NCBI RefSeq assembly: GCF_001269985.1
Contig: NZ_BBZB01000002.1
Location: forward strand, 806,001 to 870,000
DNA: 64,000 nt
Direction of reading: 5' to 3'
From: Pseudoalteromonas sp. '520P1 No. 423'
GTDB taxonomy: Bacteria; Pseudomonadota; Gammaproteobacteria; Enterobacterales; Alteromonadaceae
Notes under the pieces: model-generated
Databases searched by the model: none
Seen by the model: only the letters and a program-made list of their open reading frames with translations
What the model was told of the DNA's origin: nothing
Program-made: the position numbers and the translations under genes
In this document: one piece after another, positions 18,781 to 28,177 of the stretch
Position numbering within the stretch: the first letter of the stretch is position 1
Layout of the letters: every line of letters starts with the position of its first letter

Positions 18781-19225
18781 GATGTAGGTTGATTTAAATC
18801 CAATTAGAGCTAAAATGGCAGACTCTTTAAAAGAGAGTGATTTCACATCAATTCAAGAACGTATCAAACAATATAAAATCTTTCAAAAACAGCCATATCA
18901 TAAAAATTCAGAGATTACTCTATCACAGCAACCAAAACAGTTATTAAAATTCGGCTGTTCAGTAGATAAATATACACTACCTTTTACACTGTTTGACTAT
19001 TTAGAATTAGCTGATTTTAGTAGTCGATTAATCACACCAAATAAACTTGGTTCAGTTAAAATAATCCAACCTGCATTATTAACTCAATTGAACATAGAAA
19101 TAGAGACTTGGATAAATACGATTCAACATTCTAGGCGGCAATAAGCTAACTTTGCAGGTACAAAATCTGCGCGCATAAGCTGTGCGCATTCATATCGCCA
19201 AAGTTGGTACAAAGGGTGTGTTTAA
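18781..19225 (+). pseudogene. Truncated, decayed RAYT transposase (C-terminal third)
   Basis: Translation gives VDLNPIRAKMADSLKESDFTSIQERIKQ and on to SWYKGCV-stop, parallel to the RAYT at 13262 from its YVDLNPIRA helix onwards. Two Tyr codons have become stops: TAG at about 18787 and TAA at 19142-19144 (RRQ-stop-ANFAGTKSA). The N-terminal two thirds including the HUH motif are missing. The internal ORF from ATG 18815 is therefore not a functional gene. Confidence 0.85.
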
Positions 19226-19755
19226 TATTAAATTGTAAAAAACATATTTTTTTAACAGCTATGAAATATGTAACAGTGCATTCTCTATTAACTAAATATG
19301 TCTACATATAAATACTCAGCCCTTAAAAACAAAAACCCTGATTAATTCAAAGTATAAAGTGAAATTATTTACCTTTATGGTGTGAATTTAAAGTGCATCG
19401 ATAAACGAGCTTAGCTTTTTAATACTAAATGAGTCATTTTAATAAATTTAATATTCTGAAAATCAGCAGTATAGATTTGGGCGTCTAATTACTTTTAATT
19501 TATTTTTAATTTTTACTGCTTAAAGTCAAATTTTAAAATTTACAATTCAATTGTAAATTATTCAGAAAAAGTTAATCAAATACAGATGGTTAATTAACTT
19601 TAATTGTAGATGTTTAGATGTCCATAGATCTGAATGATATAATTTCTGAAAACTCAATATTAAAATGTTCTTAACAATTAGTTTACATGTAAGTGTTCCC
19701 AATATAGATTTATGACCAGTTTTAGTACCTATAAAAATACAAAAAGGAAATACAA
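19226..19755. other. AT-rich upstream region of secreted protease; no gene seen
   Basis: This 530-bp gap carries no convincing ORF. Apart from the palindrome at 19537-19559 I see no clear element. The ORF on the minus strand overlapping its end is judged spurious. Confidence 0.6.
19537..19559. promoter_or_regulatory. Perfect palindrome AATTTACAATT-C-AATTGTAAATT
   Basis: Eleven-base arms with a single central C lie about 197 bases upstream of the serine protease ATG. It is too AT-rich to be a strong terminator and is not followed by a T-run, so an operator is more likely. No cognate regulator is identifiable here. Confidence 0.45.
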
Positions 19756-21663
19756 ATGAAAATAAATAAACTATTACCGTTTTTGAGTGTGATGTCATTG
19801 TCTGCATTTGGTCAAGCTCCACTGACAGAGGCACACATGTTGAAATATACGTCAAAAGCACAAAAAACGACAATAGGGGCTTCTGCTTCACTGAATCTAA
19901 AACTTAATCAGCATTACACTAAATTGAATCAAAGTGGTCAAAAAGTATTCACACAAACGGTTTCTCACCCTAATGCCAGTTATATCAAATTACATTTTAA
20001 AAATGTTAACTTAGCAAATGGTGCGAGCTTAGTGGTACGTTCAGAAGATGGGTTTGAGCGCTATGAATACAATCAAGCAAACATGAGTGCATCGACAACA
20101 GCATTAGGTGATGATGGGGTGAGTTCATTTTATGCTATGTCTATTTCTGCAGATAAGGTCATTGTTGAGTATACGACTTCGGCGGCAAATAATGCACTGG
20201 TATTAGATGCGAGCAGTCATCAGTTAAATGCAGTAATTGATAGCTATTATCATGGTACCGAAAATGAATTATCGCAATCTGTTGCATCAGATGTTGGTAT
20301 TTACTCTACATGTGGAGAAATGGAGCGCAAAGATGTGCAATGTTGGGCTGAAACTAATCCAACCGAATATGAACGCACTCGCCCAGTAGCACGACTGTTA
20401 ATGGGGGGATCGGGTTTATGTACTGGCTGGCGTGTTGGCAGTGATAATCGTATGTTTACAAACAACCATTGTGTTGATTCTGCAAGTGGGCTGGCAAATA
20501 CCGAGATCTGGTTTAATTATCAACATACATCTTGTAACGGTTCGACATTAGATTCCGTGGTAAAAGTAACAGGCAAAGATCTTTTAAAAACTGATTACAC
20601 GCTTGATTACACCTTATTTAGTATTAATGATTTTGCTAAAGCAGCACCATTTGGTTATTTTGGCCTGGATGTTCGTGATGCAACACAAGGTGAGCGTATT
20701 TATATTCCTCAGCATGGTTCAGGTAATCCAAAAGAATTGTCTATCGAATCAGATCAAGATAGTACAGGATTGTGTTCAGTAAATGATGCTAATGCAACAG
20801 GTCGTGGAACGGATACTGACCTTGGGTATTATTGCGATACAATAGGTGGTTCTTCTGGCTCACCTGTTTTAGCTGCACAAACTAATAAAGTAATAGCGCT
20901 GCATCATTTAGGTGGGTGTACTAATAAAGGTGCAAAGGTGAGTTTAATTTGGCCTCAAGTTGCGAGTCATTTCAATGGCCAAATACCTGATGGTGATAAT
21001 GGGCCAGATCCGGTTGACCCTGTTGATCCAGTTTTAACCGTTCTAGAAGACGGAGTAGCTGTATCTTTAAACGGCTCAACTGGTTCTGAGCAGTTCTTTA
21101 GCTTTGAAGTTACAGAAAATAAAGATAAATTGTTATTTAGTACTACAGGTGGTACTGGTGACGCCGATTTATACTTAAAGCAAGGAGCAAAACCATCAGA
21201 ATCATCCTATAGTTGTCGTCCATACAAAAATGGTAACGAAGAAACTTGTACTGTTAATAACCCTGAAAAAGGTACGTGGTTTGCAATGGTCAAAGGGTAT
21301 CAAGGCTTTACGGGTGTTGCATTGAAAGCGCAAACAACAGAGGCTAATAATTGTGGCAGTAATTGTTTACAAAATGGTGTGTCAAAGAGTAATTTGGCGG
21401 GAGATACTAACTCACAAATTGTCTACACCATCGAAGTTCCAGCAGGTGTTACCTTAAATGTAAGTACTTCAAGTGGCTCAGGCGATGCTGATTTATACGT
21501 TAAAAAAGGTGCAGCGCCTAGCACAACAAGTTATGACTGTCGTCCATATAAAAATGGTAATAATGAGTCATGTGACCTAAGTTCAGGAACTGGTGGCACA
21601 TACTTTATTATGCTTAATGGTTACAATGCATATTCAGGTCTTACACTGACAGCAAGTTATTAA
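19756..21663 (+). CDS. Secreted trypsin-like serine protease with two PPC domains
   Basis: The product has 635 residues; the ATG is preceded by AAAGGAAA. A signal peptide (MKINKLLPFLSVMSLSAFGQA) is followed by a propeptide, then an S1-fold protease domain resembling lysyl-endopeptidase-type enzymes. The catalytic triad is visible as H238 (TNNHCVDS), D284 (LDYTLF) and S367 (GGSSGSP), and cysteines such as CGEMERKDVQCW suggest disulfides. A DP-rich linker (GPDPVDPVDPV) leads to two bacterial pre-peptidase C-terminal (PPC) domains (about 428-530 and 540-635), each with GDADLY and YxCRPYKNGN.E.C. PPC domains are typical of secreted proteases of marine bacteria. It is likely an exoprotease scavenging peptides. 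A terminator follows at 21698. Confidence 0.9.
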   Translation: MKINKLLPFLSVMSLSAFGQAPLTEAHMLKYTSKAQKTTIGASASLNLKLNQHYTKLNQSGQKVFTQTVSHPNASYIKLHFKNVNLANGASLVVRSEDGFERYEYNQANMSASTTALGDDGVSSFYAMSISADKVIVEYTTSAANNALVLDASSHQLNAVIDSYYHGTENELSQSVASDVGIYSTCGEMERKDVQCWAETNPTEYERTRPVARLLMGGSGLCTGWRVGSDNRMFTNNHCVDSASGLANTEIWFNYQHTSCNGSTLDSVVKVTGKDLLKTDYTLDYTLFSINDFAKAAPFGYFGLDVRDATQGERIYIPQHGSGNPKELSIESDQDSTGLCSVNDANATGRGTDTDLGYYCDTIGGSSGSPVLAAQTNKVIALHHLGGCTNKGAKVSLIWPQVASHFNGQIPDGDNGPDPVDPVDPVLTVLEDGVAVSLNGSTGSEQFFSFEVTENKDKLLFSTTGGTGDADLYLKQGAKPSESSYSCRPYKNGNEETCTVNNPEKGTWFAMVKGYQGFTGVALKAQTTEANNCGSNCLQNGVSKSNLAGDTNSQIVYTIEVPAGVTLNVSTSSGSGDADLYVKKGAAPSTTSYDCRPYKNGNNESCDLSSGTGGTYFIMLNGYNAYSGLTLTASY

Positions 21664-21697
21664 CTATTAATAATAATTTGACAATGGAATTATCTTT

Positions 21698-21728
21698 AGT
21701 CTCACTATTCAACAGTGAGACTATTTTT
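21698..21728 (+). terminator. Rho-independent terminator after serine protease
   Basis: AGTCTCACT - loop ATTCAAC - AGTGAGACT is followed by ATTTTT. The perfect 9-bp stem lies 35 bases after the protease stop. Confidence 0.85.
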
Positions 21729-21778
21729 AATAGTCATTAAGTTAATAGATAATGCAAGTTAACTCAAAAATGGTTATT

Positions 21779-22654
21779 TTATTGGATCTGATTTTTTGAG
21801 CTAATTTTTAACATGAGCAAATCATGATCTGATAAATAAAAACCATCGCGTTGTCTTGCTGTGTTGATAATGTGATCGGTTATATGATTTTTTGATGTGT
21901 GCTTACTGGTCAAAATCCAATCTATATCCCACTTGTGTTTTTTCTTAAAATCACCGTGTGCATTGTAAGTTTTTCCATGTTGCATGTGACTGAAATTTTG
22001 ATGCAGGTCTTTATAATTATTAGAATCTAAACTTTGTTGCAGTGAATAGTTAAAGTCACCTAACAAGACAGTATGATCAGGTTTTTGTTGTTCAATTAAG
22101 CGATTGACAATTGATGTGAGTAATTTCACTTGCTGATCATTTGAACCATCAAAATGCACATTCGTAACTAACCATGTTCCTTCTAAATCTGCTATTTTAG
22201 CTAGCATCCAAGTGAGCATACGAGGCCACTTACTCGAAGGCAATTTACTATCTACGATGTGTGGTGTATCAGATAACCATAAATCACCTGAGTCTATTAC
22301 AGTAACGCTTGTTGGATTGATAAAAAAAGTAGGAAAAAAATTTTTTGACCACAGGCGATGAGTATTGACCATATCTAATGCTGGTAATTGGTGAGATAAC
22401 TCATCAAGTTGTGCTTTATTGCCTTCTTGTGTTGCTAAAATTGATATGTTTAATTTGTCTGTTTTTACTCCAATGCCTTTAGCCCTTTTGTGCCATGGGT
22501 AAAGTTCTGGACTATGATCCGGAAGGACATGTTCTGGGGCAAAACGAATATTCCAAGTGGCGATTGTCATGCTGTCTTTAGGTGTTAATTTTGTTGCGCA
22601 CCCTATAAATAAACAACAAGTTAAAATTATTGCGATTGCTTTCATCTGCTTCAT
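21779..22654 (-). CDS. Endonuclease/exonuclease/phosphatase-family lipoprotein
   Basis: This 291-residue protein has a lipoprotein signal (MKAIAIILTCCLFIGC, lipobox before Cys) followed by an EEP fold. Fold motifs are visible: ATWNIRF near residue 34, TQEG, LVTNVHFDGSND, LLGDFNYS and the terminal LSDHDLLML, matching the N, E, D-N and D-H catalytic positions of the DNase I-like superfamily. It is likely membrane-anchored facing the periplasm. The substrate could be DNA, a phospholipid (sphingomyelinase-like) or inositol phosphates; the sequence does not decide. ATG 22645 (MKAIA) is a possible later start. Confidence 0.8.
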   Translation of the reverse strand: MKQMKAIAIILTCCLFIGCATKLTPKDSMTIATWNIRFAPEHVLPDHSPELYPWHKRAKGIGVKTDKLNISILATQEGNKAQLDELSHQLPALDMVNTHRLWSKNFFPTFFINPTSVTVIDSGDLWLSDTPHIVDSKLPSSKWPRMLTWMLAKIADLEGTWLVTNVHFDGSNDQQVKLLTSIVNRLIEQQKPDHTVLLGDFNYSLQQSLDSNNYKDLHQNFSHMQHGKTYNAHGDFKKKHKWDIDWILTSKHTSKNHITDHIINTARQRDGFYLSDHDLLMLKISSKNQIQ

Positions 22655-22883
22655 ACTATTGAATCAATATTGTGCACGTAAATTAAATCAATTTAATAAC
22701 ATTTACAACAGCTTAATTATTATGGTTTTTATTAACGTAAAATGATTAAAAAATTTAAAAAAGGCCTATCGATACACCTTCGTGCTATAGATCCATCACT
22801 GATTGCCAAAAGGTATTCACACAGCAAAAAGCGCATTACATTCTTTAACGGATTAATTTTATAAAATATATTGAGTAAACAAC

Positions 22884-22912
22884 AAAACGGTGCTAATAAG
22901 CACCGTTTTTTA
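22884..22912. terminator. Bidirectional rho-independent terminator
   Basis: AAAACGGTGCT - AATA - AGCACCGTTTT TT has an A-run on one side and a T-run on the other. It lies just beyond the 3' end of the metalloprotease gene, which is read leftwards. Confidence 0.85.
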
Positions 22913-22952
22913 TTTATGTTTTAATGTAAATACTTAATCAAATTATACAGCT

Positions 22953-25538
22953 TTAAGCTTTCGCTCTGGGATCTAGCGTTTTTGAAATCAAGTAAATAAG
23001 CTGCTCTTTGTGCGCGGCGCTAACCGTGTCACCTTTACGACGCTTAATCATATCTTTGATTTCTTTTAGGTTATAACGTGCTAATGCTTGAATACTTTGA
23101 CCACTTGCACCTTGCTTATTGTTACTTGCGATTTTAATCAAACGGTTAACATATTCACGCTGAAGGTTACGTCTAAAGCTATTTACATCTTTTTTAGCAT
23201 CAGCTTTAAAGATCGCTTTGGTTAATTCTGCAAATACTTCATCTAACTTAAACTCGTTACCGTATAGTTCAGTATCAACAATACGCTTTAACACAACTGG
23301 GTGTAGTACGTGGTTTAGTACCGACTTTTGTGTGCGTAATGCCATATCGTGGAACTTAGGATCTTCAGTTTTTGAGTAATTAAAGAAGAAACGGCGCTGA
23401 ATTTGTAAGTGCTGTGCGAGTTCTTCATCAACTGAGAATGCATCTGGTGAAAATACAAAGTCACTGAGTACTTCCATTGCACGTCTTTGCTCTTTTTCTG
23501 GCACTGGCGTGAATGGCGTTTTAGCATTTTCTTGACCAGCAAACCCCCGCTCTACATAAACACCGCCGATATAGCGTGATACTACACCAACATTGTTATG
23601 ATATTCGCGATTGAGTACGGCATAATCAGTTACTAATCCTTGGTAAGATTGACCTTCAACAACTGAGCGTTTTAATAAGTCAGACACTAATGTATTTACT
23701 CTATCTAAACGATCTTTAGCATAACCAATGGCATCATTTGATAAGTCATAAATATTAACGCGAGGATCAATTGCTTTACCTGGCGCACGCATATCATCAG
23801 CATCATTACCAAACGCATTTCCAGGTTCTGTTGAACGCGCTAATATTTTATCTAAACGTTGTTGCTCGGCTTTTTCATTCTCAAGTGGTGTTGAATAACC
23901 ATATTCAATAACCCACTCATCGTATGGGCCAGTCATAGTGGTGTAGTAAGAACCTTGCTTTTTACCATTTGGTGCAAAGTTAATAGCAGGGTATTCCATT
24001 ACTGAACCAGTCAAAGGCAAGTTATCGCTTGGCATAATTGATTGCACTTTATCTTTTGAGTGCAATTGGCTTGAACGCATGTTGTGGTTTAAGCCAAGTG
24101 TATGGCCAACTTCATGCAATACAAGGTAATGTAAGTATTCATCAACAAAACGTGACTTGTCAGCGGCACTTGCTGCTGATGCATTCAATGCAGCTTGTCC
24201 AAATTGTGCTGATTCTACCAGTGCTGAATGATCCTGATGGTGATCGGCATTATGTGCGCTGTGTTCGCCACTGAATATATCAAGTGCATTTAAACGACGC
24301 GTAAAGCCAGATAGCTCAAGCATAATGTCAGCACCTAAAATTTGTCCTGATTTAGGGTTGGCAAAGCTTGGCCCGTAACCAGAGAAAACAACTTTTGGTG
24401 ATGATGTCCAACGTAATACATTGTAGCGTATATCACCTGCATCCCATTTAGCATCATCTGGTTGTACTTTCACTACCATTGCATTTTTGAAACCCGCTTT
24501 TTCAAATGCAGGATTCCAAGCTAGCGTTGCTTTTTTAATGATGTCTCTGTACTCAACTGGCGTGGTATTTTCAATCCACCATTCAATAGGTTCAACCGGT
24601 TCTGAAATAGCCGCATTTGGATCTTTTTTCTCTAAATGCCAACGGTTAATCACATCACGATACGGTGTTGGATCTTGTAATGCAGTCATATCGTATTTAG
24701 TTTGACCAAAGTAACCCACTCGCGGATCATCAAAACGCGGTTTAAAGTTATTCTCAGGCATCGCAACTAAACTATGGCGAATATGCAAGTTAATGCTTCT
24801 ATCATCTGTATAAGCAAAGTCTGCTGTGCCAGGGCGTGAAACCCGTGGTCTCATAGGTGCTGCGCTGTCGTAAACGTATTCAATGCTTAAATCAGTATTT
24901 TGAGGGTAGTTATGCAGCGCTAAGTATTTTGTTTTATCTTTACTTAACTTACCTAAAGTACGTCTTGAGCCCGGTTTTTGTTTCGGGTTTTTTGACGGCT
25001 TTATTTGATCCAGTGCTTCTGTTAAAAAGATACTTTTTGCATCAATTAAAATATCACCCGTTTTTTCATCATGGGCTTTAATTTTAACACTGGCAATAAT
25101 TGGGCGGTTAATATTCGCATCTTTAGCGCCACTGATTGCATTGTTTGGATCAAAGTAAAAATGTTGGTTTTCAGCACGAATTTCTATACGGTCAAATACA
25201 CGATTAAATGTGTAAACTGAACTACCACGATAGCCACCTCTAAAACCAAAGTTTCCTGAGCCATCCATAATTTGAGAAAAATGAATAAATTCGCTGTTTA
25301 ACTGAGATTCGTTTAGCTGAAGTAACACAGCGCCTGATTTTTTGTTTTGAAATAATTTAAATAGGCCATCATGTTGCGTGTGATCTTTTGTGATTTCAGC
25401 AATTGTTTTTTGTTTTTTGTCTTTTTTAGTTTCTGCTTTAGTCGCACTTTTATCAGCTGCAATTGTTGAGGCACTATAAAATGATGTGGTGATACACGCT
25501 GCTACACTAAGCGCGAGTACTTTTTTGTTAAATGTCAT
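22953..25538 (-). CDS. Large secreted zinc-dependent metalloprotease (DUF5117/met-zincin type)
   Basis: This 861-residue protein starts with a signal peptide (MTFNKKVLALSVAACITTSFYSASTIAA) and a Lys-rich linker. The start is supported by AAGGAA upstream. The central and N-terminal part is typical of DUF5117/DUF5118 proteins (FHFSQIMDGSGNFGFRGG-type region, RPIIASVKIKAHDEKTG). The zinc site is HEVGHTLGLNHN (H475, E476, H479, H485), the extended HExxHxxGxxH form of met-zincins, with a downstream GSVMEYPAINF as Met-turn. It probably acts in the periplasm or outside. Its promoter region is shared with the divergent L36 gene and contains Zur- and Fur-like sites, so metal control is possible. Confidence 0.87.
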   Translation of the reverse strand: MTFNKKVLALSVAACITTSFYSASTIAADKSATKAETKKDKKQKTIAEITKDHTQHDGLFKLFQNKKSGAVLLQLNESQLNSEFIHFSQIMDGSGNFGFRGGYRGSSVYTFNRVFDRIEIRAENQHFYFDPNNAISGAKDANINRPIIASVKIKAHDEKTGDILIDAKSIFLTEALDQIKPSKNPKQKPGSRRTLGKLSKDKTKYLALHNYPQNTDLSIEYVYDSAAPMRPRVSRPGTADFAYTDDRSINLHIRHSLVAMPENNFKPRFDDPRVGYFGQTKYDMTALQDPTPYRDVINRWHLEKKDPNAAISEPVEPIEWWIENTTPVEYRDIIKKATLAWNPAFEKAGFKNAMVVKVQPDDAKWDAGDIRYNVLRWTSSPKVVFSGYGPSFANPKSGQILGADIMLELSGFTRRLNALDIFSGEHSAHNADHHQDHSALVESAQFGQAALNASAASAADKSRFVDEYLHYLVLHEVGHTLGLNHNMRSSQLHSKDKVQSIMPSDNLPLTGSVMEYPAINFAPNGKKQGSYYTTMTGPYDEWVIEYGYSTPLENEKAEQQRLDKILARSTEPGNAFGNDADDMRAPGKAIDPRVNIYDLSNDAIGYAKDRLDRVNTLVSDLLKRSVVEGQSYQGLVTDYAVLNREYHNNVGVVSRYIGGVYVERGFAGQENAKTPFTPVPEKEQRRAMEVLSDFVFSPDAFSVDEELAQHLQIQRRFFFNYSKTEDPKFHDMALRTQKSVLNHVLHPVVLKRIVDTELYGNEFKLDEVFAELTKAIFKADAKKDVNSFRRNLQREYVNRLIKIASNNKQGASGQSIQALARYNLKEIKDMIKRRKGDTVSAAHKEQLIYLISKTLDPRAKA

Positions 25539-25885
25539 AATTATTCCTTACGGGTACAGTAACGAAAATATAACTTTTTACACATAAAATAGGTAGTAAT
25601 GTAGGGTGTATTTCATAAAAAACACGTTAAAAATGACTGTTTTTCTGGTGATTAATTCGTTTTAGCAGTTTTTATGTGGGTAATGAGATAGTATCACACA
25701 TATAATTAACCTTTTATTTTACAATTACCGCTTAAAAATTCCTCTAAAAATATTATCTATAACTATTATTTTCATTAAAACGCATAAATTTTGATTAAAA
25801 AATACTTTATTTGTGTTGCGAATTATCCTCTTTTTAGCAAGTAATTGATTGTTATTTTGTGAAAGCATATTTTTAAATTATTTTT

Positions 25886-25904
25886 ACAAATAAAAATCAT
25901 TATC
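25886..25904. promoter_or_regulatory. Fur-box-like sequence
   Basis: AAAAATCATTATC (25892-25904) within a 19-bp window matches 14 of 19 positions of the Fur consensus, with the right half ATCATTATC perfect. It lies between the divergent metalloprotease and rpmJ2 genes. The region is AT-rich, so this is only a candidate. Confidence 0.4.
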
Positions 25905-25926
25905 ATTTACATGCATTGTAATTATT

Positions 25927-25944
25927 GATATGTTACAACATATC
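25927..25944. promoter_or_regulatory. Candidate Zur operator (GATATGTT-AC-AACATATC)
   Basis: A perfect 8+8 bp inverted repeat with a 2-bp centre lies about 137 bases upstream of rpmJ2. The core TGTTACAACA resembles the gammaproteobacterial Zur core TGTTATAACA. Zur control of the cysteine-poor L36 paralogue is well established in proteobacteria, and this is the main support for the call. Confidence 0.6.
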
Positions 25945-26080
25945 ACTAACTGCTGTTAATTTATAAAACTAATCCATAAGACACTTTTAGTTTATGTGGC
26001 TGCAAAGTTTTAAGTTGCCGGGCACCTGATATTGAAACAGTGATACTAAACATTTAAATGATTATAAATAGGATGAAAAC

Positions 26081-26221
26081 ATGAAAGTACTTAGCTCATT
26101 AAAATCAGCAAAAACAAGACACCCTGGCTGCCAAGTTGTAAAACGTAAAGGGCGTGTTTATGTCATTTGTAAAGAAAACCCGCGATTTAAAGCTGTTCAA
26201 GGTAAAAAGAAAAAAAAGTAA
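26081..26221 (+). CDS. rpmJ2: Type-B 50S ribosomal protein L36 (zinc-independent paralogue)
   Basis: The ORF gives 46 residues: [17 protein letters not shown], then [20 protein letters not shown] and a poly-Lys tail. This is the YkgO-type L36, which lacks the full four-ligand zinc ribbon of normal RpmJ. It replaces zinc-bound L36 when zinc is scarce, freeing zinc. AGGATGAAAAC upstream provides a ribosome-binding site. It stands alone here, whereas in many species it is paired with L31 type B (ykgM). A likely Zur box lies upstream. Confidence 0.92.
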   Translation: MKVLSSLKSAKTRHPGCQVVKRKGRVYVICKENPRFKAVQGKKKKK

Positions 26222-26245
26222 TTTTTAAAATTGCATATTAAAAAT

Positions 26246-26268
26246 GTCGTACACACATGTTGTACGAC
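26246..26268 (+). other. Hairpin downstream of rpmJ2
   Basis: GTCGTACA - CACATGT - TGTACGAC forms an 8-bp stem 24 bases after the rpmJ2 stop. No T-run follows, so it may be an RNA-stabilising hairpin rather than a true terminator. The rest of the gap up to 26499 shows no gene. Confidence 0.4.
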
Positions 26269-26499
26269 GCATTACGCTATACAACGCCTGCGTACATAAA
26301 ATTTAACTAAATTAACTATTAACAGCCGCTTGTCATTTAATTTATTACTCTCAAATTATTTAACTGATGTGATTATTGTTAAAATGTAATCCAAACATCA
26401 TCCTCAAACGTATAGCACTTGATTAAAACAACATATATGTTCATTTGGATTGAGAGTATTAATGCATTTTTCAAAATCAATAGATAATAGTGCTGTGAT

Positions 26500-27954
26500 A
26501 TGTCGATAAATTTAGTCTGGTTCAAACGAGACTTACGATTATCAGATCATGAACCATTAAGTAGGGCAATAGCTGATAGTATTCGTTCTGGTAGGAAAAT
26601 ACTGCTGTTGTATATATTTGAAGACCTTCAACTAAGTGATAGTCATTACTCAACACGGCATTGGCGTTTTGTATACCAATCTTTAATGGATATGCAGCAA
26701 GCTTTACCTGATCAGTCACTCTGGATAAAGCGCGGTAATGCGCTAGATATTTTTGATGAACTAAATCACAATCTGGATATTAATTCTATTTTTAGTCATC
26801 AAGAGATTGGATTAGGCAATACTTATCATAGAGATATTCAATTACAAAATTGGTGTAATTATCATCAAATCAATTGGTATGAGAGCAAAACAGGTGCAGT
26901 AATTAGAGGTTTATCAAATCGGAAAACTTGGGACAAAACTTGGTCTGCAATGATGCGAGCTAAAATTGAACCCACCTTAATCACTCAGGCTAAATTTGTA
27001 TTACACAAAGATAAATATACACGTTTAGAGTCAGCTTGGTTAACCCAAGACACTTTAATGCAGCAAGGCGGAGAAACACAAGCTCAAAAAGTGTTGCACA
27101 GTTTTTTTGAGCTACGCGGCAAGTCTTATGCGTATTCATTATCTAGTCCGCAATTGAGTCAAACACATTGTTCAAGGTTATCAGCCTATTTATCTTGGGG
27201 AAATATTAGTTTAAGGCAAGTTTATCAAGCAACATTACAACACTGGGATCAAGTGGGTTGGAGACGTTCACTGGTGGCATTTAGTTCTCGGTTACATTGG
27301 CATTGTCATTTTATTCAAAAATTTGAAAGTGAACATACTATGGAGTATCAGCATTTAAACCGCGGTTATGACAATTTACCTACAGATACAAGTGCTAACG
27401 CAGCATTGAATTTGAATGCATGGAAAAATGGTCAAACGGGTTATCCGCTGATAGATGCCTGTATGTTGTGTTTAAAAAATACAGGATACATAAATTTTAG
27501 AATGCGCGCGATGCTGGTTAGTTTTTTAACCCATAATCTTGCACTAGATTGGCGATTAGGCGTGAAGCATTTAGCATCTGTTTTTTTAGACTTTGAACCA
27601 GGTATTCACTATAGCCAATTTCAAATGCAAGCGGGTGTGATGGGTATTAATACCATTAGGGTGTATAACCCAATTAAGCAATCTAAAGAAAAAGATAGTG
27701 AAGCGTATTTTATAACGACTTGGATCCCTGCTTTAAAAAAATTGCCACTGCCTTTAATACATGAACCTTGGCTTATGACTGATATGGAGCAAATTATGTA
27801 TGGGTTTACTTTAGGAGAAGATTATCCAAAGCCAATTGTAGATATTGTTAAATCGGGTAAAACAGCTAGAGATTTATTATGGCAATGGAAGAAAAGTGAT
27901 TTAGTCCAAAAAGAAGGTTATCGAATTATCGCGCGTCATGTGAGAAAGAATTAA
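26500..27954 (+). CDS. Cryptochrome/DNA photolyase family protein
   Basis: This 484-residue flavoprotein starts with the photolyase antenna-domain signature ([19 protein letters not shown]). The C-terminal FAD-binding helical domain is seen in [61 protein letters not shown] and [26 protein letters not shown]. These enzymes use blue light and reduced FAD to split pyrimidine dimers or act as photosensors. [10 protein letters not shown] and the NTIRVYNP variant (instead of the classic W-N-R-F region) place it closer to the bacterial cryptochrome/photolyase group than to E. coli Phr. It is followed 4 bases later by a DUF2256 gene, a common partner of this group, so both form one unit. Confidence 0.87.
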   Translation: MSINLVWFKRDLRLSDHEPLSRAIADSIRSGRKILLLYIFEDLQLSDSHYSTRHWRFVYQSLMDMQQALPDQSLWIKRGNALDIFDELNHNLDINSIFSHQEIGLGNTYHRDIQLQNWCNYHQINWYESKTGAVIRGLSNRKTWDKTWSAMMRAKIEPTLITQAKFVLHKDKYTRLESAWLTQDTLMQQGGETQAQKVLHSFFELRGKSYAYSLSSPQLSQTHCSRLSAYLSWGNISLRQVYQATLQHWDQVGWRRSLVAFSSRLHWHCHFIQKFESEHTMEYQHLNRGYDNLPTDTSANAALNLNAWKNGQTGYPLIDACMLCLKNTGYINFRMRAMLVSFLTHNLALDWRLGVKHLASVFLDFEPGIHYSQFQMQAGVMGINTIRVYNPIKQSKEKDSEAYFITTWIPALKKLPLPLIHEPWLMTDMEQIMYGFTLGEDYPKPIVDIVKSGKTARDLLWQWKKSDLVQKEGYRIIARHVRKN

Positions 27955-27958
27955 CACG

Positions 27959-28108
27959 ATGGCACAACGAGAAAATAAATCTAAAGGGAAGGCTGTATTA
28001 CCTCAAAAACTATGCCCAACTTGCAATAGATTGTTTAGTTGGCGTAAAAAGTGGCAAAGAGATTGGGACAATGTTATTTATTGTTCCAAACGCTGTCGCA
28101 AACATTAA
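27959..28108 (+). CDS. DUF2256 small zinc-ribbon-like protein
   Basis: A 49-residue ORF has the DUF2256 signature [18 protein letters not shown] followed by YCSKRCRKH, with CxxC and CxxxC pairs likely to bind zinc. The ATG lies 4 bases after the photolyase stop. DUF2256 genes are often next to or fused with cryptochrome/photolyase genes. Its biochemical function is unknown. Confidence 0.88.
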   Translation: MAQRENKSKGKAVLPQKLCPTCNRLFSWRKKWQRDWDNVIYCSKRCRKH

Positions 28109-28177
28109 TACTTGGGTTTAAGTCATTTTATAAACTTATAAAAATAGGTAACGTGGTTTGATAATTTTTTTAATTGG

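Noticed and set aside
18815..19144. 109-codon ORF read as a standalone gene
   Set aside because: It is the internal part of a RAYT pseudogene; coding similarity continues past both ends through stop codons.
22742..22864. Basic 40-residue ORF (MIKKFKKGLSIHLRAID...)
   Set aside because: It lacks a ribosome-binding site and recognisable family; could be real but support is insufficient.
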